In this document: one piece after another, positions 22,609-30,680 of the stretch
Numbering within the stretch: the first letter of the stretch is position 1
Layout of the letters: each line of letters opens with the position of its first letter
Source: UMGS1696 sp964634795
GTDB taxonomy: Bacteria > Bacillota > Clostridia > Oscillospirales > CAG-272
Direction: 5' to 3'
Length of the DNA: 32,971 bases
NCBI GenBank assembly: GCA_964634795.1
Contig: CAZWLL010000025.1
Span: forward strand, 1 to 32,971
The notes under the pieces: generated by a model
What the model was told of the DNA's origin: nothing
Database searches by the model: none
The model's input: only the letters and a program-made list of their open reading frames with translations
Translations under genes and position numbers: made by a program

Positions 22609-24705
22609 ATGAAATACGAAATTAAGCGCGGTTCAAGCGGAGCCGAAAAAGACACCGCGATTGTATGGAATGAAGACGAGACAAGGTTTACGTCTCTTGT
22701 CGATTCCGATGACGCGGCATATTGGGTTGATTTCGAACTCGATGCGCCGATTGATGACTCGTTTATAATGATTCCCGCATGTGCGTATAACGGAAATCGC
22801 TTTGAAACAGTAAACCGCGGATATCCGCCTATGTTCCTTGAGAGCGAGATGGGAGTGGATGTGCCTGTCCGTATGGCACCGCTTCCGCACCTTGAGCCTA
22901 AGGGAGACTCGTTCATGGATGTAACAACGGGCGACATGGCAACACCGTGCGTATGCGTTTTGCGTAAGTCGATGAAGCAGGCATTCTTCGTTTTCTTTAA
23001 CCAGGAGTCCCATGAGTTAAACCACGGAGTAACGCTTGAACAGACAGGCGACAAATTGCTTATTCGTCTTCGCGCGCCGTCAAAACGCCGTCTGGTATAC
23101 CATATGGCAAGAATGAGCGTAGAACCCGAGTCAGATCCGCCGATGAGCGTCAAAAAAGGCGATGAAATCGTTATAGAGCATCGTGTGTTCACACTTCACT
23201 GCGACAGCATAACGGAGCTGTACAGACTGTTCTTTGAAAAACGTCAGGTTTTGTACCATGGTGCGCCACAGGCAAACCTTCCGTTCTCACGCTATTGGGA
23301 GCTTGCCGAAAAGCGTATGCAGGATCACTATATCGAAAAAGACGGATATTATGCCATTAAAGCCGCGGATGACAGATTCTCGAAATTCAGCAACTGGCAG
23401 GCAGGTTGGGTAGGCGGAGGCATAAGCACTCTTCCGTTAATGGTTGAAGGCTCCGAGTTATCCCGCAAGCGCTCTGTCGATACGCTTGAATTTGCGGGAC
23501 GTACTCAAAGCAAGGCAGGCTGGTTCTACGGAATATGGGCTGAGGGTAAAATTTACTACGACGACTTTGAATATTACGGAGAACGCTACAGTATTACAAT
23601 GCTCCGCAAGCATGCCGACTTGACGTACTACATGTATCGTCAGATTGAGTCGCTTGAGGCTATGGGATACGAGGTTCCCGAATTTGTTAAAAACAGCGCG
23701 CGTCGTGCCGCGGACGCAATGGTTGCCGTATGGGAAAAATACGGTCAGTTCGGTCAGTTTATTAACGCGGAAACAGGTGAGATTGTAGTAGGCGGTTCTA
23801 CCGCGGGCGGAATTGTGCCTGCCGCTCTCTGCCTTGCCGCAAGATATACGGGTGACAAACGCTATGCATGCGTAGCTGAAGCTGCCGGTGAGCTTATGTA
23901 TCGTACCGCAACTCAGGTCGGAGTAACGACGGGAGGTCCCGGTGAGATTCTCCAGGCACCCGATTCGGAAAGCTCAGCCGCACTTCCCGTAAGCTATCTT
24001 GAGCTTTATGAAATGAACGGTGACGAAAAGTGGCTTGAGCGTGCAAAGGAAGCGGCATATCAGCTTTCTACATGGGTAGTTTCGTATGATTACCATTTCC
24101 CGAAGGATACTAAGTTCGGAAAAATGGGAATTCTCGCTACAGGAAGCGTATGGGCAAGCGTACAGAACAAGCACTCCGCTCCAGGATTGTGCACGATTTC
24201 TCCTATAGCATACCTTAAGCTTTACCGTTATACGGGAGACGTCAACTTCCTGATGATTATGCGCGACATCGCTCACTTTATTCCGCAGGTAGCATCATAT
24301 CCTGAGCGTCCCATGCTTACGAATTCGGGTAAGCCTCTGCCGCCGAGTGAAATCTGCGAACGTGTAAATCTGTCCGACTGGGAAGGAAGAAGCGAAATAG
24401 GCGGTAATATCGGCGGCTCATCCGTATGGCCCGAAATTACTATGATGCTGACATGGCTTGATATTCCGGGTGTGTATGCCGTGCCGTCACGCGGTATCGT
24501 ATGCGCGTCCGACCACGTTAACGCATGGCTTGACGGAGGAGAGCTGTTCATTCAGAACACTACCGATTTTGATGCATGTGTAAAGGTGCTTATTGAGGAT
24601 GACGAAAAGATGAAACGCAAGCTCGGTGCGTACTGGCAGGATATGTTCAAGAGAGTAAGTGTTCCGTCGGGAAGTACCGTACACATCTCCGCAAATATAG
24701 ACTAA
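22609..24705 (+). CDS. Putative alpha/alpha-barrel (six-hairpin glycosidase-like) protein of unrecognised family
   Basis: A 698-residue protein with no signal peptide. Residues 1-205 are beta-rich. From about 250 to 630 it shows repeated helical hairpins typical of alpha/alpha-toroid glycosidases and lyases: NWQAGWVGGGISTLPL, ADLTYYMYRQIESLEAMGYEVPEF, FGQFINAETGEIVVGGSTAGG, YLELYEMNGDEKWLERAKEAA and YLKLYRYTGDVNFLMIMRDIA. The YTGD/MNGDEKWLERA repeats are hallmark hairpin turns of this fold. A short beta domain closes the protein. Candidate acidic catalytic residues occur in the aromatic-rich KIYYDDFEYYGERY region (about 324-337) but cannot be assigned. I do not recognise a CAZy family. It is the last gene of the operon with a strong downstream terminator. 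Confidence 0.75.
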   Translation: MKYEIKRGSSGAEKDTAIVWNEDETRFTSLVDSDDAAYWVDFELDAPIDDSFIMIPACAYNGNRFETVNRGYPPMFLESEMGVDVPVRMAPLPHLEPKGDSFMDVTTGDMATPCVCVLRKSMKQAFFVFFNQESHELNHGVTLEQTGDKLLIRLRAPSKRRLVYHMARMSVEPESDPPMSVKKGDEIVIEHRVFTLHCDSITELYRLFFEKRQVLYHGAPQANLPFSRYWELAEKRMQDHYIEKDGYYAIKAADDRFSKFSNWQAGWVGGGISTLPLMVEGSELSRKRSVDTLEFAGRTQSKAGWFYGIWAEGKIYYDDFEYYGERYSITMLRKHADLTYYMYRQIESLEAMGYEVPEFVKNSARRAADAMVAVWEKYGQFGQFINAETGEIVVGGSTAGGIVPAALCLAARYTGDKRYACVAEAAGELMYRTATQVGVTTGGPGEILQAPDSESSAALPVSYLELYEMNGDEKWLERAKEAAYQLSTWVVSYDYHFPKDTKFGKMGILATGSVWASVQNKHSAPGLCTISPIAYLKLYRYTGDVNFLMIMRDIAHFIPQVASYPERPMLTNSGKPLPPSEICERVNLSDWEGRSEIGGNIGGSSVWPEITMMLTWLDIPGVYAVPSRGIVCASDHVNAWLDGGELFIQNTTDFDACVKVLIEDDEKMKRKLGAYWQDMFKRVSVPSGSTVHISANID

Positions 24706-24718
24706 ACGCGAAAATAAG

Positions 24719-24753
24719 AAAAACGTATGAAGCCAAAACTTCATACGTTTTTT
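24719..24753. terminator. Strong bidirectional terminator
   Basis: Perfect 14-base arms (24719-24732 and 24739-24752, AAACGTATGAAG core) with a 6-base loop CCAAAA and a T-run on the plus strand; the A-run on the left gives a T-run on the minus strand. It serves both the 22609-24705 gene and the converging GH95-like gene. Confidence 0.93.
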
Positions 24754-24785
24754 CATTTAAGTCATTCTGTACTGTATTCCGTGTA

Positions 24786-26963
24786 TTACTCTGCGTGTTC
24801 TACTTTGTAAGTGAATCCGGGCTTTGTGTCAAAGTGTATGGTTTTGCCGTAATGCTCCGATACCTCGCTTGCGGGAACGGTATTTCCATCGCATGTGATG
24901 CGGACATTGTCCCATGGGCTGAGCAATACGCAATGATTGCCTTTTTCACTGTATATTTCGGCAGACGTAATGCTGCCGTTATTCATCGATGCGGATACGA
25001 GGAAAGCACCGTATGCGCGAAGATTCATGAATTCGGCATTGCGTGCGGAGTTCCAAACAGGGAACAAACGGATAACGCCTTCATGGCTCTGCATGAGCAT
25101 TTCGTTTACGCATCCGGGAACGACGCTTAAGCATTCTACTCCGCCTCCGCCGCAGTAAATAAAGCCGTTTGCGAATCCGCGTATTTTCATTACCTCATTT
25201 AAGTGACGAAGGATTTCGTCGGGATCGTATCCGAGACGTGCGGCAGCGGAATAGAATGTCGGAAGTGCGTTGTAATCGTCCCAACGACTCATTTCCACAA
25301 GCGTATTGCGCGCGACAGTTAATAATTCGGGATCGGATGAGAGACCGATGGCACCGCACGGATATATGTGCTGAATGCCCAAGCTGTTGCCGTTGCACCA
25401 ATCCATTCCGACCTCGGTGTAGCGGAATACAGTTTTTCCGTTGCGAGTCTGCAGCGGGTATTTGCTTAAATGAGCATCTATGAATTTCCATTTTTCCGCA
25501 CGAGGCTCGTCAATACCGAGGAAAGCACACATATCAAGCGCGCATTTAATTAAAACATGAATAAGTCCGAGTGATACGAGCGGGTTTGTGTCGTTCGAGT
25601 TGTCGTCGGGACCTTCAAGCTTTTCACCGTGCATTGTACGTCCGAGCGCTCCGTTTTCATGTATGCAGTCCTTATGAATAACGTAGCGTCCGTCCTCCCA
25701 TGTAAGGTAATCTTCCCAGAATGCGAGAACCTCACTGATGTACGGATAAGCCTTGTCGCGAGCGTAATCCGCATCATACTCACTGTAGAAACGCATAACC
25801 ATATCTACAGCTGCGTATGCTGCGTTGCTCTTTTGTCCCCAGAACGGAGCCTCATGGTTGGGAGTTCCGTCATCGTTATACATATACGCGCACTCATTGC
25901 CCATAGGGCCGATACCTACAACCGAGTAAATACCGCCGCAGCCGAGCAATTCACGAGCATTCTTTTGTGCCTGCGGAATGTACTCCATAAGAGGCGTATC
26001 ATATGGCTCGGCAAGCTCTATGTGGTTGGATGAATATGCACCCCACCACGGAGCTTCATAGTTATAATTGAGGTGGTAGTCACCGCCCCAGTCGGCTCTG
26101 TCGGTAGTGATGAAGTTTCCGAATATGCCGGGCGGGAATTTTCCGGGGGCACAGCAGCACGCGAGAAGATAGTTTGACGCGTACCAGCACTTTTCCACAT
26201 CAGGTTCGTCGGGAAGTGAAACATATGACTTTTCCCAGAAATTCTTCCACCATGTGCGGTTTCCCTCGAGATACTTTGCAGCTGATGCGTCACTTATTCC
26301 GTCAAGCTCGTTTTGAACAGCCGCGGCGGGATTATCGGTGTCATGATTGGTGTAAGCCGAAACAACAACCGTTGCTGTCTGACCGGAGGTCAGATTAACA
26401 CTCAGGTTATCGCTGTTCAGCACGACAAGCGTTGCGCATGCGCGTGTGGGCCAATCCAATTCCGCACCTTCGTAATTCTTTGTTACCGATACTTTATTAC
26501 CATCCTGATTGCGTGTGCATACTGCCGCACTGTCGTCCAGTGTGTTCAAATCTGCTGATACCTTTACATTTCCGTCAGTGCATGTCAGACGCACTATGAG
26601 CATAGATTTGCCGCGAGGCATAACGGAGCTTACGTGCAGCTTTCCGCCGACAGATGACAGATCGATATCGGTTTCGGCATCGGTGAGACGGCAGACAGCA
26701 TCGAAAACCTGCTCATCCAATCCATCTACAGCGAATTTTACAACGGCAAGGTTCTTGATACCGCCGCCTCGCTGAGAGGGCTTTGAGAGCCACATGTCGT
26801 TCTTGCCGAGGTAGCATACAAGAGTGTCACCTGCAGTACACCACGAACCGCCCAAATCACCGTTGCCCTGGAGAGGGCCGTCCGGCACACCTGTGGTGGG
26901 CATATGCTTCGGCGGAGTGTTGAAAAGAAGCGAGTGATCTGTTACTTTTTTCAGTATATCCAT
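24786..26963 (-). CDS. GH95-like glycoside hydrolase (alpha-L-fucosidase type fold)
   Basis: A 725-residue cytoplasmic protein (no signal peptide). The N-terminal beta-sandwich (1-235) has the GNGDLGGSWCT and NDMWLSKPSQRGG segments seen in GH95-like enzymes, where the family reads GNGxLGAM and NExxWSG. The alpha/alpha barrel (about 255-640) contains GGDYHLNYNYEAPWW, where the family has the NxNxQMNYWP element. The C-terminal part carries NEMLMQSHEG (620-629) followed by RLFPVW and LRAYGAFLVSA, highly typical of the family. GH95 members cleave alpha-L-fucose or alpha-galactose linkages; the substituted motifs make this a distant member. The start at 26963 has AGGAGG 5 bases upstream; the upstream ATG at 27023 overlaps the -10 and would not be transcribed. 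Confidence 0.82.
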   Translation of the reverse strand: MDILKKVTDHSLLFNTPPKHMPTTGVPDGPLQGNGDLGGSWCTAGDTLVCYLGKNDMWLSKPSQRGGGIKNLAVVKFAVDGLDEQVFDAVCRLTDAETDIDLSSVGGKLHVSSVMPRGKSMLIVRLTCTDGNVKVSADLNTLDDSAAVCTRNQDGNKVSVTKNYEGAELDWPTRACATLVVLNSDNLSVNLTSGQTATVVVSAYTNHDTDNPAAAVQNELDGISDASAAKYLEGNRTWWKNFWEKSYVSLPDEPDVEKCWYASNYLLACCCAPGKFPPGIFGNFITTDRADWGGDYHLNYNYEAPWWGAYSSNHIELAEPYDTPLMEYIPQAQKNARELLGCGGIYSVVGIGPMGNECAYMYNDDGTPNHEAPFWGQKSNAAYAAVDMVMRFYSEYDADYARDKAYPYISEVLAFWEDYLTWEDGRYVIHKDCIHENGALGRTMHGEKLEGPDDNSNDTNPLVSLGLIHVLIKCALDMCAFLGIDEPRAEKWKFIDAHLSKYPLQTRNGKTVFRYTEVGMDWCNGNSLGIQHIYPCGAIGLSSDPELLTVARNTLVEMSRWDDYNALPTFYSAAARLGYDPDEILRHLNEVMKIRGFANGFIYCGGGGVECLSVVPGCVNEMLMQSHEGVIRLFPVWNSARNAEFMNLRAYGAFLVSASMNNGSITSAEIYSEKGNHCVLLSPWDNVRITCDGNTVPASEVSEHYGKTIHFDTKPGFTYKVEHAE

Positions 26964-27021
26964 GATTTCCTCCTGAATTGATATTTGACTTTTGTGAATT
27001 TGCGAACGAACATTTTTAATC

Positions 27022-27061
27022 ATTATACAATTAACATTTCAAGTTGTCAATACGATTAACA
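27022..27061 (-). promoter_or_regulatory. Promoter of the GH95-like gene with paired direct repeats
   Basis: On the minus strand TTGACA (27045-27050) and TATAAT (27022-27027) are separated by 17 bp. Two 12-base direct repeats, ATACAATTAACA (27025-27036) and ATACGATTAACA (27050-27061), differ at one base and lie 25 bp apart, one touching the -10 and one just upstream of the -35. This looks like a two-site operator for a sugar-responsive regulator. Confidence 0.8.
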
Positions 27062-27089
27062 ATTCCGCTAAATAGGTTTTCCGTAAATC

Positions 27090-27118
27090 TTGCGAACTGT
27101 GAATTTTTGTGTTATAAT
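27090..27118 (+). promoter_or_regulatory. Promoter of the second DMT-type permease
   Basis: TTGCGA (27090-27095), 17-bp spacer, TATAAT (27113-27118) with an extended -10 TG at 27110-27111. Divergent from the GH95-like promoter. Confidence 0.75.
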
Positions 27119-27156
27119 AGCAGCATTACATTACTCGTTCCCTATAAGGAGTCATC

Positions 27157-28101
27157 ATGGATTTTCTTTATCTGCTTATCGCATGTTTGTTTTTCTCCGT
27201 ACAGTTTCTGTTTCAGAAAAACTTTCAAAAAAACACTCGCGGAGATATCGCGGTTTCACTGTGGAATCAGTTTGCGGTATACTTTTTCATGACCGTCTAT
27301 CTTGCAATTAAAACTCGTGCGCTCAGCGTAAACGGTACCGCAATGCTGTACTCGATTCTGTATTCGGTATCGGGATTATTGTGTGCTATCGCGTCACTGT
27401 TCGCAATGCGCTACGGTAAAGTATCGGCGGTTTCAAGCTTCTGTCTCGCGGGAGGCATGGTATTGCCGTTCTTTTACGGAATTTTCTTCCTTGATGAGAC
27501 TGTGACTGCGTGGAAAATATTGGGAATTCTCGTGCTGTGCGCATCCCTCGTACCGTCTCTTCTCGAAAAGGATCCGTCGGGCAAAAAACGTTCAGCGTCT
27601 GATTTAATAAAATATACACTCCTGTCCCTTGTCGTATTCTTCGGCAACGGATTCGTGAGCATTTTTTCAAAGGCACATCAGGTTTCACCGAATGCCATAG
27701 ATACGGACGAATTTGTTCTGTTAAACGCAGTGGTTTGCCTTGCAATCACGGGAATCGGAATGCTTGTCATGACTGCAGTAAAAGGATTTCACGGAGACAA
27801 AAAGCCGATTTGCACAGTGTTCTATGAGTTGTCAGACAAACCGATGATACCGAAGATTTTTCTATTGTGCATCGCTATGACGGCATGCTACGCTCTGTGC
27901 AACGGACTCGGAAACATTTTCTCGCTCCGCTGTGCAATAACCATGGATTCTTCAATCCAGTTCCCGCTTCTCTCGGGTATTGTAATTTTCCTGACTGCAA
28001 TTTTAGGAAGGATTTGTTTCCGTGAAAAAATCGCCAAAAACAATCTTATAAGCCTCGCACTGACTGTGGTCGGCATAACACTGTTTATTATTCCAGCGTG
28101 A
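27157..28101 (+). CDS. DMT superfamily (EamA-like) permease
   Basis: A 314-residue membrane protein with about ten hydrophobic helices in two halves. The first half includes LYLLIACLFFSVQFLFQKNFQ and the loop AMRYGKVSAVSSFCLAGGMVLPFFYGIFFLDE, a DMT signature for helices 3-4. The second includes LIKYTLLSLVVFFGNGFVSIFSKAHQ, and helices 9-10 with REKIAKNNLISLALTVVGITLFII. Unlike the gene at 5086-6003 it is only distantly EamA-like. It may export a metabolite or take up a sugar; divergent pairing with the GH95-like gene hints at a carbohydrate link but does not prove it. The ribosome binding site AAGGAG lies about 8 bases before the ATG. Confidence 0.85.
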   Translation: MDFLYLLIACLFFSVQFLFQKNFQKNTRGDIAVSLWNQFAVYFFMTVYLAIKTRALSVNGTAMLYSILYSVSGLLCAIASLFAMRYGKVSAVSSFCLAGGMVLPFFYGIFFLDETVTAWKILGILVLCASLVPSLLEKDPSGKKRSASDLIKYTLLSLVVFFGNGFVSIFSKAHQVSPNAIDTDEFVLLNAVVCLAITGIGMLVMTAVKGFHGDKKPICTVFYELSDKPMIPKIFLLCIAMTACYALCNGLGNIFSLRCAITMDSSIQFPLLSGIVIFLTAILGRICFREKIAKNNLISLALTVVGITLFIIPA

Positions 28102-28117
28102 ATAGAGAATTATAAAT

Positions 28118-28164
28118 AAATACAAAAAGGAGCACGGCAAAAAAACGTGTTCCTTTTTGTATTT
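28118..28164. terminator. Terminator downstream of the DMT-type permease
   Basis: Nineteen-base arms (28118-28136 and 28146-28164, GGAGCACG/CGTGTTCC core with one wobble pair) start 17 bases after the permease stop. The stem ends in an internal T-run (CCTTTTTG). Confidence 0.85.
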
Positions 28165-28216
28165 GATAAAATATTATCCGTGAAAATATTCTTCTGCATT
28201 AAAAAAACGGCAACAA

Positions 28217-28251
28217 AAAATCCTTGACATAATAAATACATCAAGGATTTT
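28217..28251 (-). terminator. Terminator of the tRNA-Pro gene
   Basis: On the minus strand AAAATCCTTGA (28241-28251) pairs with TCAAGGATTTT (28217-28227), followed by a T-run. It begins 5 bases after the 3' end of the tRNA. Confidence 0.85.
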
Positions 28252-28255
28252 GTTA

Positions 28256-28328
28256 TCTGAGTGACTGGACTTGAACCAGCGGCCTCTACCACCCCAAGGT
28301 AGCGCGCTCCCAACTGCGCCACACCCAG
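28256..28328 (-). tRNA. tRNA-Pro(GGG)
   Basis: Full cloverleaf of 73 nucleotides on the minus strand. The acceptor stem pairs CTGGGTG with CACTCAG and the discriminator is A. The D arm is GCGCAGTTGGGAGCGC. The anticodon arm CTACC-TTGGGGT-GGTAG gives anticodon GGG (reads CCC and CCU, proline). The T arm is GCTGG-TTCAAGT-CCAGT. The 3' CCA is not encoded and must be added enzymatically. Confidence 0.95.
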
Positions 28329-28358
28329 ATAGGGAATTTTGCTTCCGACAGCTTTATT

Positions 28359-28387
28359 ATTATATCACCGATAAATGCTTTTGTCAA
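28359..28387 (-). promoter_or_regulatory. Promoter of tRNA-Pro
   Basis: On the minus strand TTGACA (28382-28387), 17-bp spacer, TATAAT (28359-28364), about 30 bases before the tRNA 5' end. Confidence 0.88.
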
Positions 28388-28428
28388 TACCTATTTTGAA
28401 TTTTTTGAAAAAAATAAAAGGGCCTGCC

Positions 28429-28457
28429 TTGACAAAGTTATTCGTCGGTGGTATAAT
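28429..28457 (+). promoter_or_regulatory. Promoter of the T-box-thrS unit
   Basis: Perfect TTGACA (28429-28434), 17-bp spacer and TATAAT (28452-28457), with extended -10 TG at 28449-28450. It fires into the T-box leader and is divergent from the tRNA-Pro promoter. Confidence 0.9.
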
Positions 28458-28463
28458 ATGCAC

Positions 28464-28660
28464 CAAGGGATATACCGTACGCCGCACCGCACACAGAGAG
28501 AAACGGCAGCTGAAAAGTTTCGGCAGGAGACGATATGGCACCACCCTGCCGAATAAAACGGCTTTATATTTAATAAATTGAGTTAAAAGCTCGGGTGGAA
28601 CCGTGCGATCTTTTTTCGCACCCCGACAAGTTCTGTACCGCGGCTTTTTGTTTTTTGCGG
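28464..28660 (+). ncRNA. T-box leader controlling thrS
   Basis: The 230-base leader before the ThrRS gene carries the T-box core GGGTGGAACCGTGCG (about 28593-28607), which pairs with the uncharged tRNA acceptor end. An AGAGAGAA element lies near 28495. The candidate specifier is ACC (threonine) in GGCACCACCC at 28540-28542 or 28543-28545. A GTGCGA/TCGCAC hairpin (28603-28621) follows, and T-rich runs at 28644-28656 fit a terminator that competes with the antiterminator. Uncharged tRNA-Thr should switch thrS on. Exact helix borders were not folded. Confidence 0.85.
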
Positions 28661-28696
28661 TATGGTATTTATACATTTGAACCGGAGGTGTTCACC

Positions 28697-30592
28697 ATGT
28701 TTACTGTTAAATTCCCGAATAAAGAGATGCAATTCGATTCTGCCGTAACGGCATATGATGCCGCGCGCGCTGCCGAGCTTATCTCACGTGATGTTCTCGC
28801 ATGCAGAATTAACGGAGTTGTTTCCGATCTTACCACACTTATCGATAAAGATGCGACTGTCGATCTTCTTACATTCGAAGACAAGGACGGAGCTCATGTT
28901 CTTCGTCATACCGCATCACACGTTTTGGCCGCAGCCGTAAAGAGACTGTATCCCGAGGTTAAGCTTACAATAGGTCCAGCCATCGAGAACGGCTTCTATT
29001 ACGATTTCGATTCAGACGTTACCTTTACTCCCGATGTTCTCGAAAAGCTTGAAGCCGAGATGAAGAAAATCGTTAAAGAAAACGCTAAAATGGAGCGTTT
29101 TACTCTTCCCAGAGCAGAAGCTCTTGAGTTTATGAAGGACGAGCCGTATAAGGTAGAGCTTATAAACGATCTTCCCGAGGACGCAGTTATTTCGTTCTAT
29201 AAAATGGGCGAATTCACAGATCTTTGCGCAGGTCCTCACCTTTTCTCCACAGGTGCGATAAAGGCGTTTAAGCTTACCAGCTGCAACTCCGCTTACTGGA
29301 GAGGCGACGCGAAGAACAAGGTTCTGCAGAGAATTTACGGTACAGCATTCACAACAAAGGAAGCACTCAAGAATTATCTTGACATGATTGAGGAAGCCAA
29401 GAAGCGCGACCACAGAAAGCTCGGCAGAGAGCTCGGTTTGTTTGCTATTCTCGATGAAGGCCCCGGCTTCCCGTTCTTCCTTCCCAAAGGAATGGTTCTC
29501 CGCAACACTCTTATCGAGTACTGGAGAGAAGTACACAAGAGATACGGTTACGTTGAAATCAGCACTCCTATGATGCTCAACCGTCAGCTTTGGGAGCGTT
29601 CCGGACACTGGGATCACTATAAGGAAAACATGTATACTACGGTTATAGACGGCACTGATTTCGCTATTAAGCCGATGAACTGTCCCGGCGGAATGCTCGT
29701 ATATAAGCTTCAGCCTCATTCATACCGCGACCTTCCTCTTCGTGTAGGCGAGCTCGGCTTAGTACACCGTCATGAGCTTTCAGGTGCGCTCCACGGATTG
29801 TTCAGAGTACGCTGCTTCACACAGGATGATGCTCATATCTTCATGACATGGGATCAGATGAAGGATGAAATAAAGAACGTTGTAAGACTTTTCGATGAGG
29901 TTTACTCCGTATTCGGACTCACATATGAAATCGAAGTTTCCACAATGCCCGAAGACCATATGGGTGATATAAAGGACTGGGATTTCGCTACCGAAACACT
30001 TAAGGAAGCCGTAACCGAAATGGGAAAGACATATGTTATCAACGAAGGCGACGGTGCGTTCTACGGCCCGAAGCTCGACTTCCATCTTTCCGACTGTCTC
30101 GGAAGAACATGGCAGTGCGGTACTATCCAGCTCGATATGCAGCTTCCCGAGAGATTCGAGCTCGAATACACAGGCGCCGATAACGAAAAGCATCGTCCCG
30201 TTATGATTCACCGCGTAGTTCTCGGATCTATCGAAAGATTTATCGGTGTTATCACAGAACATTATGCAGGTGCATTCCCGCTTTGGCTCTCTCCCGTACA
30301 GGTTGAGGTTCTTCCCGTTTCCAATGCATTCAACGACTACGCCGCCGAGGTTACAAAGAAGCTCGATGACGCAGGCATCAGAGTACATCTTGACGACAGA
30401 AATGAAAAAATCGGTTACAAGATTCGTGAAGCTCAGCTTCAGAAGACTCCTTACATGCTTGTTGTCGGCGAAAGAGAAAAGAACGACGGCTCTGTTTCCG
30501 TTCGTACAAGATCCGGTGAGGATAAGGGCGCTGTAAAGACAGAAGAATTTATCGCACAGGCTCTCGAAGAAATTAAAAATAAAGTAAGATAA
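28697..30592 (+). CDS. thrS: Threonyl-tRNA synthetase
   Basis: Class II aminoacyl-tRNA synthetase of 631 residues that charges tRNA-Thr. An N-terminal TGS domain (1-60, MFTVKFPNKEMQFDSAVTA) is followed by the editing domain with His71 and His75 (HTASH) and the FTDLCAGPH element. Then comes the catalytic core with MNCPGGM (zinc-binding Cys), HRHELSGALHGLFRVR (motif 2) and IHRVVLGSIERF (motif 3 with zinc-ligand His). The anticodon-binding domain starts near 535 (LSPVQVEVLPVSN). The ORF can be opened at 28595, but that lies within the T-box. The ATG at 28697 has GGAGGTG upstream and matches the family N terminus. Codon choice is more C-ending than in neighbours, in line with high expression. Confidence 0.97.
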   Translation: MFTVKFPNKEMQFDSAVTAYDAARAAELISRDVLACRINGVVSDLTTLIDKDATVDLLTFEDKDGAHVLRHTASHVLAAAVKRLYPEVKLTIGPAIENGFYYDFDSDVTFTPDVLEKLEAEMKKIVKENAKMERFTLPRAEALEFMKDEPYKVELINDLPEDAVISFYKMGEFTDLCAGPHLFSTGAIKAFKLTSCNSAYWRGDAKNKVLQRIYGTAFTTKEALKNYLDMIEEAKKRDHRKLGRELGLFAILDEGPGFPFFLPKGMVLRNTLIEYWREVHKRYGYVEISTPMMLNRQLWERSGHWDHYKENMYTTVIDGTDFAIKPMNCPGGMLVYKLQPHSYRDLPLRVGELGLVHRHELSGALHGLFRVRCFTQDDAHIFMTWDQMKDEIKNVVRLFDEVYSVFGLTYEIEVSTMPEDHMGDIKDWDFATETLKEAVTEMGKTYVINEGDGAFYGPKLDFHLSDCLGRTWQCGTIQLDMQLPERFELEYTGADNEKHRPVMIHRVVLGSIERFIGVITEHYAGAFPLWLSPVQVEVLPVSNAFNDYAAEVTKKLDDAGIRVHLDDRNEKIGYKIREAQLQKTPYMLVVGEREKNDGSVSVRTRSGEDKGAVKTEEFIAQALEEIKNKVR

Positions 30593-30609
30593 GCAACTTA
30601 AAAAAACTG

Positions 30610-30647
30610 ACGGCTGTATCATATCAGTATGATACAGCCGTTTTTTT
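30610..30647 (+). terminator. Terminator of thrS
   Basis: Perfect 14-base arms ACGGCTGTATCATA (30610-30623) and its complement (30628-30641), a TCAG loop, and a run of seven to eight T. A textbook intrinsic terminator 18 bases after the thrS stop. Confidence 0.96.
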
Positions 30648-30680
30648 GGTGCAGCTTATCCGCGGACATCGACCGAGAGG

